From Thalassobellus sediminis (GTDB lineage: Bacteria > Bacteroidota > Bacteroidia > Flavobacteriales > Flavobacteriaceae), in contig NZ_JBISCD010000040.1 of assembly GCF_044386045.1 (NCBI RefSeq), positions 2,054,148-2,118,147 on the forward strand: 64,000 nucleotides of DNA, written 5' to 3'. Shown piece by piece: positions 43,515-51,862 of this stretch; within the stretch, counting starts at the first letter, position 1; every line of letters begins with the position of its first letter. A model generated the notes under the pieces. That model saw nothing but the letters and a program-made list of their open reading frames with translations. It was not told where the DNA came from and searched no databases. The position numbers and the translations under genes were made by a program.

Positions 43515-43522
43515 TACTTTTG
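43515..43522 (+). promoter_or_regulatory. -7 box directly before the FMN-binding gene
   Basis: TACTTTTG matches TAnnTTTG and ends 5 bp before the ATG, so the transcript would be leaderless or nearly so. Confidence 0.5.
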
Positions 43523-43526
43523 CAAT

Positions 43527-44054
43527 ATGAGTTTTAAACATATTTTATTCCCGATTATTACTTTTGTTTTGTTATCTTTTGGTTTACCAAAAAATGTACA
43601 AAAAAAGGTTGATAAAGAAATAAAAGAGATATTTACTATAGAATCGTTTAGTTTTAATGAGGTTGTTTTGTCTAATAAAATTGCGGATAGCTTACCTTCA
43701 AAATTCAACAATAGCAACTTGTTTAAAATAGAGTCTGAAAATCAACTTTTAGGTTATGCTTATTTGTCTCAAGCACCAAGTAAAACAGCCGAATTTGACT
43801 ATTTAGTTTTACTAGATAAAGATTTAATTATAATAAAAACTAAAGTGCTTTTTTATAGAGAAGAATATGGTGGCGAAATAGGAAGTAAACGTTGGCTGAA
43901 ACAATTTATAGGTAAAACTCATAATGATAGTTTAAGTTATAGCGATAATATAGTTGCCATTTCAGGAGCAACAATCTCAGTTCGTTCTATGACAAATGCT
44001 ATGAATGATTTTCTTAAATCATTAAAAATATTGCACACTAAAAATATCCTGTAA
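43527..44054 (+). CDS. FMN-binding domain protein
   Basis: 175 residues. An N-terminal hydrophobic segment (HILFPIITFVLLSFG) acts as signal or anchor. The FMN_bind domain lies at about 70-165: LLGYAYLSQAPSKTAEFDYLVLLDKDLII and SGATISVRSMTNAM (about 149-162), whose Thr is in the position used for covalent FMN attachment in RnfG/NqrC-like proteins. It is likely periplasmic and may pass electrons across the membrane. It abuts a membrane-protein gene that starts directly after its stop, so the two are a unit. Confidence 0.82.
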   Translation: MSFKHILFPIITFVLLSFGLPKNVQKKVDKEIKEIFTIESFSFNEVVLSNKIADSLPSKFNNSNLFKIESENQLLGYAYLSQAPSKTAEFDYLVLLDKDLIIIKTKVLFYREEYGGEIGSKRWLKQFIGKTHNDSLSYSDNIVAISGATISVRSMTNAMNDFLKSLKILHTKNIL

Positions 44055-44549
44055 ATGCAATTAAACGGACTTATACATACGTTACCAAAAGAAATTAAAT
44101 TATTAATTGCTGCGTTTGTTATTGTATTAAGTGTCGGTTTTTATACAGGGTTATTATTTGTTAGCGAAACTTCAACAGCAAATCCAAATGGTATTGAAGA
44201 GCAATATTTAGGAAACGAAGACGATGAAAATGCTCAGGTAATGCGCTTTAAAAAAAGTGATAAAGAAATGCTCACGTTGGTTCATAATCATATCTTATCC
44301 ATGTCTATTATTTTCTTTTTATTAGGGCTTATTGTATCTACCACAAAGCTTAATAATAAGTTAAAACTAATTTTAATAGTGGAGCCTTTTGCTTCCGTAA
44401 TTCTTACTTTCGGAGGTCTTTATTTATTATGGACTGGTTTACTTTGGATGAAATATATTGTTATGATTTCGGGTATATTAATGACGCTTACTTTTACTGT
44501 ATCTATAGTTGTTATTTTAAGTCAACTTCTTCAGAAAAAGACAGTATAG
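44055..44549 (+). CDS. Membrane protein paired with the FMN-binding protein
   Basis: 164 residues with four hydrophobic helices (LLIAAFVIVLSVGFYTGLLFV, MSIIFFLLGLIVST, ILIVEPFASVILTFGGLYLLW, YIVMISGILMTLTFTVSIVVIL). A His-containing segment TLVHNHILSMS precedes the second helix and could bind heme, but that is a guess. The start follows the FMN-binding gene stop without a gap, so translation is probably coupled. The function is unknown. Confidence 0.72.
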   Translation: MQLNGLIHTLPKEIKLLIAAFVIVLSVGFYTGLLFVSETSTANPNGIEEQYLGNEDDENAQVMRFKKSDKEMLTLVHNHILSMSIIFFLLGLIVSTTKLNNKLKLILIVEPFASVILTFGGLYLLWTGLLWMKYIVMISGILMTLTFTVSIVVILSQLLQKKTV

Positions 44550-44601
44550 ATTCTATAAAAAACTTAACAATTAATTATATATAAACAAGTCAATAAAATT
44601 G

Positions 44602-44609
44602 TATATTTG
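44602..44609 (+). promoter_or_regulatory. -7 box upstream of guaB
   Basis: TATATTTG matches TAnnTTTG, 25 bp before the guaB ATG. Confidence 0.6.
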
Positions 44610-44634
44610 CACGCAATTATAATCTAATTGCAAC

Positions 44635-46107
44635 ATGACTGCACATCAAGACAAAATTCTAGGAGAAGGTTTAACTTATGACGACGTACTTTTAGTTCCA
44701 GCTTTTTCAGAAGTTCTTCCACGAGAAGTTAATATTCAATCAAAATTCACTCGAAACATTACCATTAACGTACCTATTGTCTCTGCGGCTATGGATACAG
44801 TTACCGAAAGCAAAATGGCAATTGCCATGGCTCAAGAAGGTGGTATTGGTGTTTTACATAAAAACATGACTATTGAAGCTCAAGCTTTAAAAGTTAGAAG
44901 AGTAAAACGTGCAGAGAGTGGAATGATTATAGATCCTGTTACATTACCATTAACAGCTACAGTATTAGATGCCAAACAAAATATGGCAGAACATGGTATT
45001 GGAGGAATTCCTATTGTAGATGCCGATGGTATTTTAAAAGGTATTGTTACAAACCGTGATTTACGTTTCGAGCATGATAATAAAAGACCTATAACTGAAG
45101 TTATGACGAGTGAAAACTTAGTAACAGCTCCAGTAGGAACGTCTTTAGGTGATGCCGAATCTATTTTACAAAATTATAAAATTGAAAAGCTACTTATTGT
45201 AGATGATAATTATAAACTCTCTGGTTTAATAACTTTTAGAGATATTACTAAGCTAACATTAAAGCCAATAGCAAATAAAGATGAATTTGGACGTTTGAGA
45301 GTAGCTGCTGCTATTGGAGTAACAGGTGATGCTGTTGATAGAGCAGAAGCTCTAGTAAATGCAGGTGTTGATGCCGTTGTTATTGATACAGCGCACGGAC
45401 ATACAAAAGGTGTGGTGTCTGTTTTAAAAGAAATAAAAGTAAAATTCCCGCAGTTGGATGTAATTGTTGGAAACATTGCTACAGGTGCTGCTGCTAAATA
45501 TTTAGTAGAAGCAGGAGCCGATGCCGTTAAAGTTGGTATTGGCCCAGGATCTATTTGTACAACACGTGTTGTTGCTGGTGTAGGTTTTCCACAATTTTCT
45601 GCGGTATTAGAAGTTGCTGCAGCTATAAAAGGAACTGGTGTTCCGGTAATTGCCGATGGTGGTATTCGTTACACAGGAGATATTCCTAAAGCCATTGCTG
45701 CTGGAGCTGATACAGTAATGTTAGGATCACTTTTAGCAGGAACCAAAGAATCTCCAGGAGAAACTATTATTTACGAAGGACGTAAATTTAAGTCTTACAG
45801 AGGTATGGGGTCTGTTGAAGCCATGAAAGAAGGTAGTAAAGATCGTTATTTTCAAGATGTAGAAGACGATATTAAAAAATTAGTACCAGAAGGTATTGTT
45901 GGTCGTGTACCCTATAAAGGTGAATTATTTGAAAGTATACATCAATTTATAGGCGGTTTACGAGCAGGTATGGGATATTGTGGAGCAAAAGATGTTGCCA
46001 CATTAAAAGAAACAGGACAGTTTGTTAAAATTACTGCAAGTGGTATTAACGAAAGTCACCCACATGATGTAACTATTACAAAAGAGTCTCCTAACTATTC
46101 TAGATAG
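44635..46107 (+). CDS. guaB: IMP dehydrogenase
   Basis: 490 residues with the standard layout: catalytic barrel, two CBS domains inserted at about 95-210 (MIIDPVTLPLTATVLDAKQNM, VMTSENLVTAPVGTSLGDAES), the active-site loop KVGIGPGSICTTRVVAG with the catalytic Cys, and the flap region YRGMGSVEAMKEGSKDRYF. It converts IMP to XMP, the first committed step of GMP synthesis. It is monocistronic with its own terminator. It is the last core gene before the cassette array. Confidence 0.96.
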   Translation: MTAHQDKILGEGLTYDDVLLVPAFSEVLPREVNIQSKFTRNITINVPIVSAAMDTVTESKMAIAMAQEGGIGVLHKNMTIEAQALKVRRVKRAESGMIIDPVTLPLTATVLDAKQNMAEHGIGGIPIVDADGILKGIVTNRDLRFEHDNKRPITEVMTSENLVTAPVGTSLGDAESILQNYKIEKLLIVDDNYKLSGLITFRDITKLTLKPIANKDEFGRLRVAAAIGVTGDAVDRAEALVNAGVDAVVIDTAHGHTKGVVSVLKEIKVKFPQLDVIVGNIATGAAAKYLVEAGADAVKVGIGPGSICTTRVVAGVGFPQFSAVLEVAAAIKGTGVPVIADGGIRYTGDIPKAIAAGADTVMLGSLLAGTKESPGETIIYEGRKFKSYRGMGSVEAMKEGSKDRYFQDVEDDIKKLVPEGIVGRVPYKGELFESIHQFIGGLRAGMGYCGAKDVATLKETGQFVKITASGINESHPHDVTITKESPNYSR

Positions 46108-46128
46108 ATTATAGTTGTAATAAATTAA

Positions 46129-46167
46129 AAAAGGCTCAAGTTTTATTGTTAAACTTGAGCCTTTTTT
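46129..46167 (+). terminator. guaB terminator
   Basis: GGCTCAAGTTT and AAACTTGAGCC form a perfect 11-bp stem with six T following. It lies about 40 bp from the end of the cassette array. Confidence 0.93.
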
Positions 46168-46200
46168 GTTGCTGCGTTTTATGAAAATGAGTTTTTTTTT

Positions 46201-46219
46201 ATACGGTTGTTACAGCACG
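46201..46219 (-). repeat. Truncated cassette repeat (R1) at the distal end of the array
   Basis: Only the right half of a repeat remains: TATACG, three bases, then GTTACAGCAC. The last ten bases equal the 5' end of the same cassette (GTTACAGCAC beside repeat R2). The rest of the repeat is missing; the guaB terminator region starts instead. Confidence 0.7.
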
Positions 46220-46725
46220 TTTTTTATTTTCCGTTTAAATTTCCGACTGTCAGAATACAATACGACAACTCCACATCTGCCATTTGTTCCATATAAGGCT
46301 GAAGCTATATCTCCTTTCAGGACTGTTATTTTGTCAATATTTTTTTCAGTTACCAATTCAAGTATTCTATTCGTTTTCGGATATTCAATTGGCTCAAGTA
46401 AATAAGCACTTTTTTTTAATCCGAGAACAAAAACAATTTTACATTCGCAATTCGCTTTTTCGAGAGATTCTTTAAATGTTTCTCCATCTTGAATAATTAT
46501 TCGGCAAACAATTCGGTTATATCCATTTTGTCTTATATAAATTGAGTCAGCGTAAATTTTCTTTTTTATTTCCACAATTTGTTCCGATTCAGAAGTTAGT
46601 TTTTCAAATTCCGCAATCCATTCAGCGTTTTGCTTTTCAGTCAGAAGTGAGTCGGTTTTTATTTCCTGCGAGTAAATTGTTTTTCCGACTGTTAGAAGTA
46701 GAGCGAAAATTAATATTTGTTTCAT
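46210..46725 (-). CDS. Cassette 1: secreted protein with TonB-plug-like C-terminus
   Basis: 171 residues with signal peptide (MKQILIFALLLTVGKTIYSQ). The first part (about 25-75) is charged and helical. The C-terminal part (IDKITVLKGDIASALYGTNGRCGVVVLY, about 130-158) resembles the TonB-receptor plug signature, a segment also found in small Bacteroidota proteins without a barrel. The function is unknown. The stop codon lies inside the recombination core (GTGCTG-TAA-C), so the coding region ends exactly at the cassette junction. It is the last cassette of the array, beside guaB. Confidence 0.7.
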   Translation of the reverse strand: MKQILIFALLLTVGKTIYSQEIKTDSLLTEKQNAEWIAEFEKLTSESEQIVEIKKKIYADSIYIRQNGYNRIVCRIIIQDGETFKESLEKANCECKIVFVLGLKKSAYLLEPIEYPKTNRILELVTEKNIDKITVLKGDIASALYGTNGRCGVVVLYSDSRKFKRKIKNVL

Positions 46726-46831
46726 CTTTTATTTATTTCCACCAAAGTTAAAGTCAGAATTTCCATTATAAAATTCAAAATGAGTGAATTGGTCTTTTGG
46801 TTTAGCGAAATGTTTTTCTCAAATGTGCTGT

Positions 46832-46955
46832 AACGGTCTAGTATAAGAATAGTAGCGGACTTTTACATACTAATTTTTCAGTTAAACACAGACCTTTTTT
46901 ATATTCACTTATTCTTGTTTTAGTTATTAGACCGCTATTATTTTTATACAATGTT
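46832..46955 (-). repeat. Cassette repeat R2
   Basis: 124 bp, AAC to GTT. The outer stem GTATAAGAATAGTAGC pairs with the right arm except for two G.T wobbles. Left core (minus) GTTACAGCAC belongs to cassette 1, right core GTTGGCAAC to cassette 2. Its inner sequence differs from the other families. Confidence 0.85.
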
Positions 46956-46968
46956 GGCAACTGGCTTT

Positions 46969-49900
46969 TTATCTTTTCAATGAGAAATGTCCAGAAAAAG
47001 TTTGACCATTACCAAGATCTGTTCTAAACCAATAATCATTTGACATCATTTGTTTACCATTATAAAGTCCATTCCATCCTAACTCATTTGCTGATATTCT
47101 AGCTAATAATTTTCCATATCTATCAAAAATTAATGTCCTTGAATTAGGGAAATGTGATATTCCTTTAATTTGCCAAAAATCATTATATCCATCGTTATTT
47201 GGCGTAAAGAATTTAGGATAATCAATTATAATTACTTCATCTGAATTTTCTCCACAACCATATTTGTCTCTTACTATTACTATATATATTCCTCCTTGAA
47301 TATTTGAAAAATAATTACTGTTTTGGTAATTAATTTCATCAATTGAGTATTCAAAATCTCCATCACCAGATGCAATAATTTCAATATAATTATTTCCTAA
47401 TTCTCCATAGTTTACTTGTTGTATTTCTGGTAAGACAGAACGAACGAGGTTAAAATCAAAGGAATTTTCACAAGTAATACCATTTTCAATTTGAGTAACG
47501 GTTAAAGTATAACTGCCCTCTTCAGTTATTTCTGCGCTATTTGTACTTGAAATTAGAGTTCCATCTTCAAAGAACCAATTATATGAATTGTGACCAGCAC
47601 TTATATTTAATGAAATTGATGGGTCTAAATTACAAATGAAGTATTCATCTTCTAAGTTAATTTCAGGTAATTCATTTACGATTAAGTTAAAGGATGTCTC
47701 AGAATAACATATTGGATTTGAGGCATCTTCAATTCTAATATTTATGGTTTGAGAAAAAGGTTCTGTGTTTTGGAAGATTGTGGGCAGAGGACTTGGAAGG
47801 GGGTTATTATTGGAATCGAAGTACTGTATGGTTAATCCAGTTTGATTTCCAATAAGTTCTTGTTCTATAATCGATGTATTAAATTCGGCATAACCATTCC
47901 CTTGGTCACATGCATACAAATTATTAGGTTGATTTATGTTGGGTTGTGTAACAGTTTGTAATTGCAAAGTCGTTTCAGCATAACAAGTTGTATTATTAGC
48001 AGTAACCCTTACGTTTATTAATTCATTGAATGCATAGAAGTTCGTGTATGGGTTTGGCAAAGGATTTGGTAATTCGTTACCTAACTGATCAAAATAGTTT
48101 ACAGATATTCCAGTTTGCCCATTCAAAACTTGACTTTCAACATTTGAGGTATCAAAATGTTCTGAAATTCCATCATTATTATCGTCACAGCCATAAATTA
48201 TTTGTAATTGATTTGCTTCTGGTAAAGGATTTACTATTAAATCAAAAGTACTTTCATTATAACAATTTGTATTTGGATTGGTTATTCTGGCCGTAATAGT
48301 TTCCTGATTTGGAATGCTATTCACATAAGGATTGGGTAATGGATTAGGCAATAGAATTCCGTCACTATCATAGTACTCTATTGTCATTCCAGCTTGACCG
48401 CCCAGTGCAATGGACTCTACAGAACTTAAATTAAAGCTAGCTATACCATCGGTATTATCATCACACTCATAAAAATTATTAACAGGAAAAACTGAAGGGA
48501 CTGGTTGAACGATCAAGTCAATATTAACTTGGGTGTAACAAGTGGGGCTATTGTTATTAGAGATTTGTGCAATTATTGTCTCTTGATATGGAATTGTATT
48601 TTGTATAGAATTTGAAAGAGGACTTGTTAACTGATTGCCATTTTGGTCAAAATATAAAATTTGCAATCCTGTTTGTGATCCAATAATTTCATTTTGAACA
48701 TTAGAGGTGTCAAAATTTGCAAAGCCATTACCATCATCACATGCAAATAAATTACTAGGTTGATTTACACTAGGAGTCGAAATAATTTGTAATTCTAAAA
48801 CGGTTTCGTCGTAAAGAAGGGATACGGGATCTGTTACGCGTATTGTTATGTTTTGACTATTAGCAGAAGTGTTTGTGAACGGATTAGACAGAGGGCTTGG
48901 TAATAAATTATTGTTTTCATCATAGTAAGTAACTATCAACCCTATTTGATTTCCTAATACCATATCTTCAACACCAAACGTATCAAAATATTCAGAATAA
49001 CCATCCATATTATCGTCACAACCAATTAATGTATCGACGGGATAAGCAATAGGTTCTTCGGTTTCTTGACTGTATTTTGTAATGAAATGGTCCGCATATC
49101 CATTTGAAGTAAAATTATCAATATTGGTATCATCGGGATCAAAATCTACTGTTTCATGAAAATGACCACCTACATAAATGTTGAAAAAATCATCAATGTG
49201 TATTGTTGTTCCCATATCAGAATCAGGTCCCCCGCGTATTATTTCCCATAATAAATTACCATCTGAAGAATATTTATGAATAAAAACATCGTAGTTGGCA
49301 ATAGGAATTATAGCGTTAGGGTCATATCCTATAGGGTCGAAAAGACCACCTGTTACATAAATCTCATCCGAAGTGTCTATATCTATAGACTGACCAACAT
49401 CATAATAAATAGTCCCAAAGCTATTTGCCCACACAAACTCACCATTACTATCTAATTTCAATACAAAAACATCATCTTCACCGTTAGAAGTTAGATTGTA
49501 TACTCCTCCATTTGGATCAAAATCTACTGATTCAGAAAAATGTCCTGTTATTATAACATTTCCGTTACTATCTATTACAGATGAAGTCGCATCGTCAATA
49601 TCTGAAGCTCCAAAACCTTTATGCCATAAAAGTTCTCCATAATTGTTAAGCTTTACTATAAATGCATCCCGTGATCCGTTTGAGGTCATATTACTTATGC
49701 CAACTCCTGGGTCAAAATCACAAGTATTTTCGAAAAAGCCTGTTATGTATAAATTCTCTTGGGTATCTATATTGAGGTGTCTTCCTAAATCTAATCCGCT
49801 ACCTCCAATGCTTTTTGCCCAAACAAACTCACCATTGCTATTTAGTTTTTGAATAAAAATATCGGCCCCATTGGAAGTTAAATTAAAAGTACCAGCTCCT

Positions 49901-50448
49901 GGATCGAAATCGACAGTGCCGCTATATAACCCAATAAGGTAAATGTTATCTGTAGCATCTACAACAACAGATGAACCAAAATCTTGACGATTACCTCCAA
50001 ATACCTTTGAAAAAAGTGTGTTCCCTTGAGGGTCTAACTTAAAAATTATAATTTCATCACCAACAAAATCCGTGCTAGGAATATCAGTCCTCCCCGTAAT
50101 AATTAAATTTCCAGATGAGTCTATAGTTATCGATTTTCCGTCATCATATTCAACTCCAGAGATGGATTTTGCCCAAATAAAATTCCCAAGAGGGTCTAAT
50201 TTTTGGACAAAAATGTTATAATCAAACATACCACCTTCTGCAGATAAATTGAATACGTTTGGTCCAGGATCAAAATCTACAGTACCTACAAAATAGCCAG
50301 TTGAATAAGTATTTCCTAAAACATCACTTGCTAAAGAAACCAATTCTTCGTATTGTTGACTACCAGTAGTTTTAGTCCATTCGTAATTTTGGGCAACTGA
50401 TTGGAAACATAGAAGAAATGAAATAAAAATAAATAAAAATATTCTCAT
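46969..50448 (-). CDS. Cassette 2: large T9SS type B surface protein (gliding-motility type C-terminus)
   Basis: 1159 residues with signal peptide. Residues about 20-455 are SBBP-type beta-propeller repeats of ~45 residues (SIGGSGLDLGRHLNIDTQENLYITG, VDFDPG). Residues about 465-925 hold five repeats of ~90 residues of the form CDDNxDGxxxF(D/N)TSxVEsxxLGxQtGmxixYyDxxGnxLPnPLPNPY. Ig-like and SprB-like parts follow, and the C-terminus is a type B sorting domain (FFTPNNDGYNDFWQI ... IFDRYGKLLARI). It is exported by T9SS to the cell surface. At 3.5 kb this is unusually large cargo for a cassette. Its 5' core GTTGGCAAC matches its own repeat R2. Confidence 0.87.
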   Translation of the reverse strand: MRIFLFIFISFLLCFQSVAQNYEWTKTTGSQQYEELVSLASDVLGNTYSTGYFVGTVDFDPGPNVFNLSAEGGMFDYNIFVQKLDPLGNFIWAKSISGVEYDDGKSITIDSSGNLIITGRTDIPSTDFVGDEIIIFKLDPQGNTLFSKVFGGNRQDFGSSVVVDATDNIYLIGLYSGTVDFDPGAGTFNLTSNGADIFIQKLNSNGEFVWAKSIGGSGLDLGRHLNIDTQENLYITGFFENTCDFDPGVGISNMTSNGSRDAFIVKLNNYGELLWHKGFGASDIDDATSSVIDSNGNVIITGHFSESVDFDPNGGVYNLTSNGEDDVFVLKLDSNGEFVWANSFGTIYYDVGQSIDIDTSDEIYVTGGLFDPIGYDPNAIIPIANYDVFIHKYSSDGNLLWEIIRGGPDSDMGTTIHIDDFFNIYVGGHFHETVDFDPDDTNIDNFTSNGYADHFITKYSQETEEPIAYPVDTLIGCDDNMDGYSEYFDTFGVEDMVLGNQIGLIVTYYDENNNLLPSPLSNPFTNTSANSQNITIRVTDPVSLLYDETVLELQIISTPSVNQPSNLFACDDGNGFANFDTSNVQNEIIGSQTGLQILYFDQNGNQLTSPLSNSIQNTIPYQETIIAQISNNNSPTCYTQVNIDLIVQPVPSVFPVNNFYECDDNTDGIASFNLSSVESIALGGQAGMTIEYYDSDGILLPNPLPNPYVNSIPNQETITARITNPNTNCYNESTFDLIVNPLPEANQLQIIYGCDDNNDGISEHFDTSNVESQVLNGQTGISVNYFDQLGNELPNPLPNPYTNFYAFNELINVRVTANNTTCYAETTLQLQTVTQPNINQPNNLYACDQGNGYAEFNTSIIEQELIGNQTGLTIQYFDSNNNPLPSPLPTIFQNTEPFSQTINIRIEDASNPICYSETSFNLIVNELPEINLEDEYFICNLDPSISLNISAGHNSYNWFFEDGTLISSTNSAEITEEGSYTLTVTQIENGITCENSFDFNLVRSVLPEIQQVNYGELGNNYIEIIASGDGDFEYSIDEINYQNSNYFSNIQGGIYIVIVRDKYGCGENSDEVIIIDYPKFFTPNNDGYNDFWQIKGISHFPNSRTLIFDRYGKLLARISANELGWNGLYNGKQMMSNDYWFRTDLGNGQTFSGHFSLKR

Positions 50449-50471
50449 GAATTGTGATCAAGCTTGTTGCC

Positions 50472-50598
50472 AACGGTTGTGTATAAGAATAGTGCGGTTT
50501 TGTGTCCGAGGATTTTCCGCAGGAAAATCAGAGAGACCAAATGCGCACTAGCCTTTTGATTAAGAAATAAATTTAAGCATTATTTCTTATACTTTGTT
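50472..50598 (-). repeat. Cassette repeat R3
   Basis: 127 bp, same subfamily as R15. Outer stem GTATAAGAA with one extra unpaired A on the right arm and one G.T wobble; inner hairpin GATTTTCCGCAGGAAAATC. Left core GTTGGCAAC (cassette 2), right core GTTGTGTGTAGGTG (cassette 3). Confidence 0.9.
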
Positions 50599-50612
50599 GT
50601 GTGTAGGTGTTT

Positions 50613-51041
50613 TTAATTCAAACTTGTCATTCCGAATTGGTCAATTGCTTGTTGTTTGTTATCGGCAAGAGAGAATTTTAATTCAGTCCACGCTGTACCT
50701 TCAATGCCTTTGAGTTCAATTCCGTTTTCCGTCTTGGTTATCGTAAATAAAAAGTCCGCAAGTTTTTCGTCCTTATTTTCCGAAACGTTTTTCAATTCAG
50801 TCATTCCATATTCATCAACCGCTTGTGGTCGATAATTATTTAGGCTAAATGACAAGTCTTTCCAAGCACTACCTTTTTCGCTTTTCATTTTTATTCCGTT
50901 TTCAGTTTTCTCAACGATTACTTTAAAATTTTTTAATTCAGCCGTTTTTTCTTGAGCTACTAATTCAGATGAAGCTGTCAAAAAAAGTAATGCAATTAAC
51001 ATCATTGAAAATAGTCTCTTAAAATTCATTTTTGTTTTCAT
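50613..51041 (-). CDS. Cassette 3: secreted protein made of two direct repeats
   Basis: 142 residues with signal peptide (FSMMLIALLFLTASSELVAQ). The mature part is an internal duplication of about 45 residues: FKVIVEKTENGIKMKSEKGS with AWKDLSFSL and DEYGMTEL, and FLFTITKTENGIELKGIEGT with AWTELKFSL and DQFGMTSL. Each copy has a K-T-E-N-G-I turn, an A-W-x-(D/E)-L-x-F-S-L strand and an A-(V/I)-D-(E/Q)-(Y/F)-G-M-T end. It is periplasmic or secreted. The family is not recognised by name. The cassette core GTTGTGTGTA occurs at both ends. Confidence 0.75.
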   Translation of the reverse strand: MKTKMNFKRLFSMMLIALLFLTASSELVAQEKTAELKNFKVIVEKTENGIKMKSEKGSAWKDLSFSLNNYRPQAVDEYGMTELKNVSENKDEKLADFLFTITKTENGIELKGIEGTAWTELKFSLADNKQQAIDQFGMTSLN

Positions 51042-51086
51042 ATTTCTATTTTTAATTTCAGTTCGAGTTTTGTTTCACTTACACAC

Positions 51087-51211
51087 AACGGTTACGTATA
51101 ATATTAGTGGCGCGTTTAAGCACTAAATTAGTAAATAGAAACTTGCCAGCGGAAAATTCCGCAGGAATTTTCCAAGTAAGCTAAAACTAGCCATTAATTT
51201 TATGCTTTGTT
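51087..51211 (-). repeat. Cassette repeat R4
   Basis: 125 bp, 'GTATAATATTAGTGGC' subfamily (also R10, R11, R13). Two G.T wobbles and one T.T mismatch in the outer stem; inner hairpin GGAAAATTCC/GGAATTTTCC. Left core GTTGTGTGTAAGTG (cassette 3), right core GTTGTGCCTA (cassette 4). Confidence 0.9.
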
Positions 51212-51215
51212 GTGC

Positions 51216-51737
51216 CTAGTTTTTTTTATTTACTAATTCGATTTCCAGTTTCTTTTTCAAGTCAGTTTTTAAATCAATACGAATTGGTTTAAATTCCATT
51301 CTTTCCGCAAATTTTTCATTAAAACTATTTATATAATCTTCAGATTGTTCAGCGAGAAATTCCGAAAAGTGATTAATTCCGACTGAAAATTCCAAGTCAA
51401 TTATTGAGTCTGTATTTTCTTTAGTTTGAAAATAAGTAAATTGTCTAGGACTACTTAATCCTCTATAATATCCGAGAGTGTCTTTTTCCTTATTAAAAAT
51501 ATGACAGTAAAGTTCGTAAGGTCTTTTTTGTAAATAATTCCAATCAGAGTTAAATTCAGAGCATAAAGTGTCATTCCAAGAAATAACATATCCACCAGGT
51601 TCAAACTCCAAATAGATTTCTATGTCCATTTTCATTCGGTCGATTTGTAGTTTTTTCGGTTTGTCATAACAACCAAATAAAACTCCAAAAATCAGTATGT
51701 AAATTGCTCTTTTCAGGTTTTTTATCAAATTAGGCAC
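51216..51737 (-). CDS. Cassette 4: lipoprotein filling the cassette edge to edge
   Basis: 173 residues. No ATG is available; the first start is a GTG (51735-51737) inside the recombination core GTTGTGCC, or a TTG three codons later. A lipobox (YILIFGVLFGC) marks an exported lipoprotein. The stop TAG lies in the right core (GTTGTGCC-TAG). So start and stop are both in the duplicated cassette ends and there is no leader of its own. The mature part has no recognised domain (DIEIYLEFEPGGYVISWNDTL, FSVGINHFSEFL). The function is unknown. Confidence 0.65.
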   Translation of the reverse strand: MPNLIKNLKRAIYILIFGVLFGCYDKPKKLQIDRMKMDIEIYLEFEPGGYVISWNDTLCSEFNSDWNYLQKRPYELYCHIFNKEKDTLGYYRGLSSPRQFTYFQTKENTDSIIDLEFSVGINHFSEFLAEQSEDYINSFNEKFAERMEFKPIRIDLKTDLKKKLEIELVNKKN

Positions 51738-51862
51738 AACGTTTATGTATATGAAATGTTGCGTGTTTGTGTGCGAGGATTTTCCGAAGGAAAATCAGAA
51801 GCTAACAAATGAGCAACAAACTTTGGTTTAGGTAAAATTAGCAATTTTTTATATACTTTGTT
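51738..51862 (-). repeat. Cassette repeat R5
   Basis: 125 bp, 'GTATATGAAATGTTGC' subfamily (also R12; R8 and R9 are close). Nested stems: outer, GTTGC...GCAAC, and GATTTTCC-GAA-GGAAAATC. Left core GTTGTGCCTA (cassette 4), right core GTTAGCCAC (cassette 5). Confidence 0.9.
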
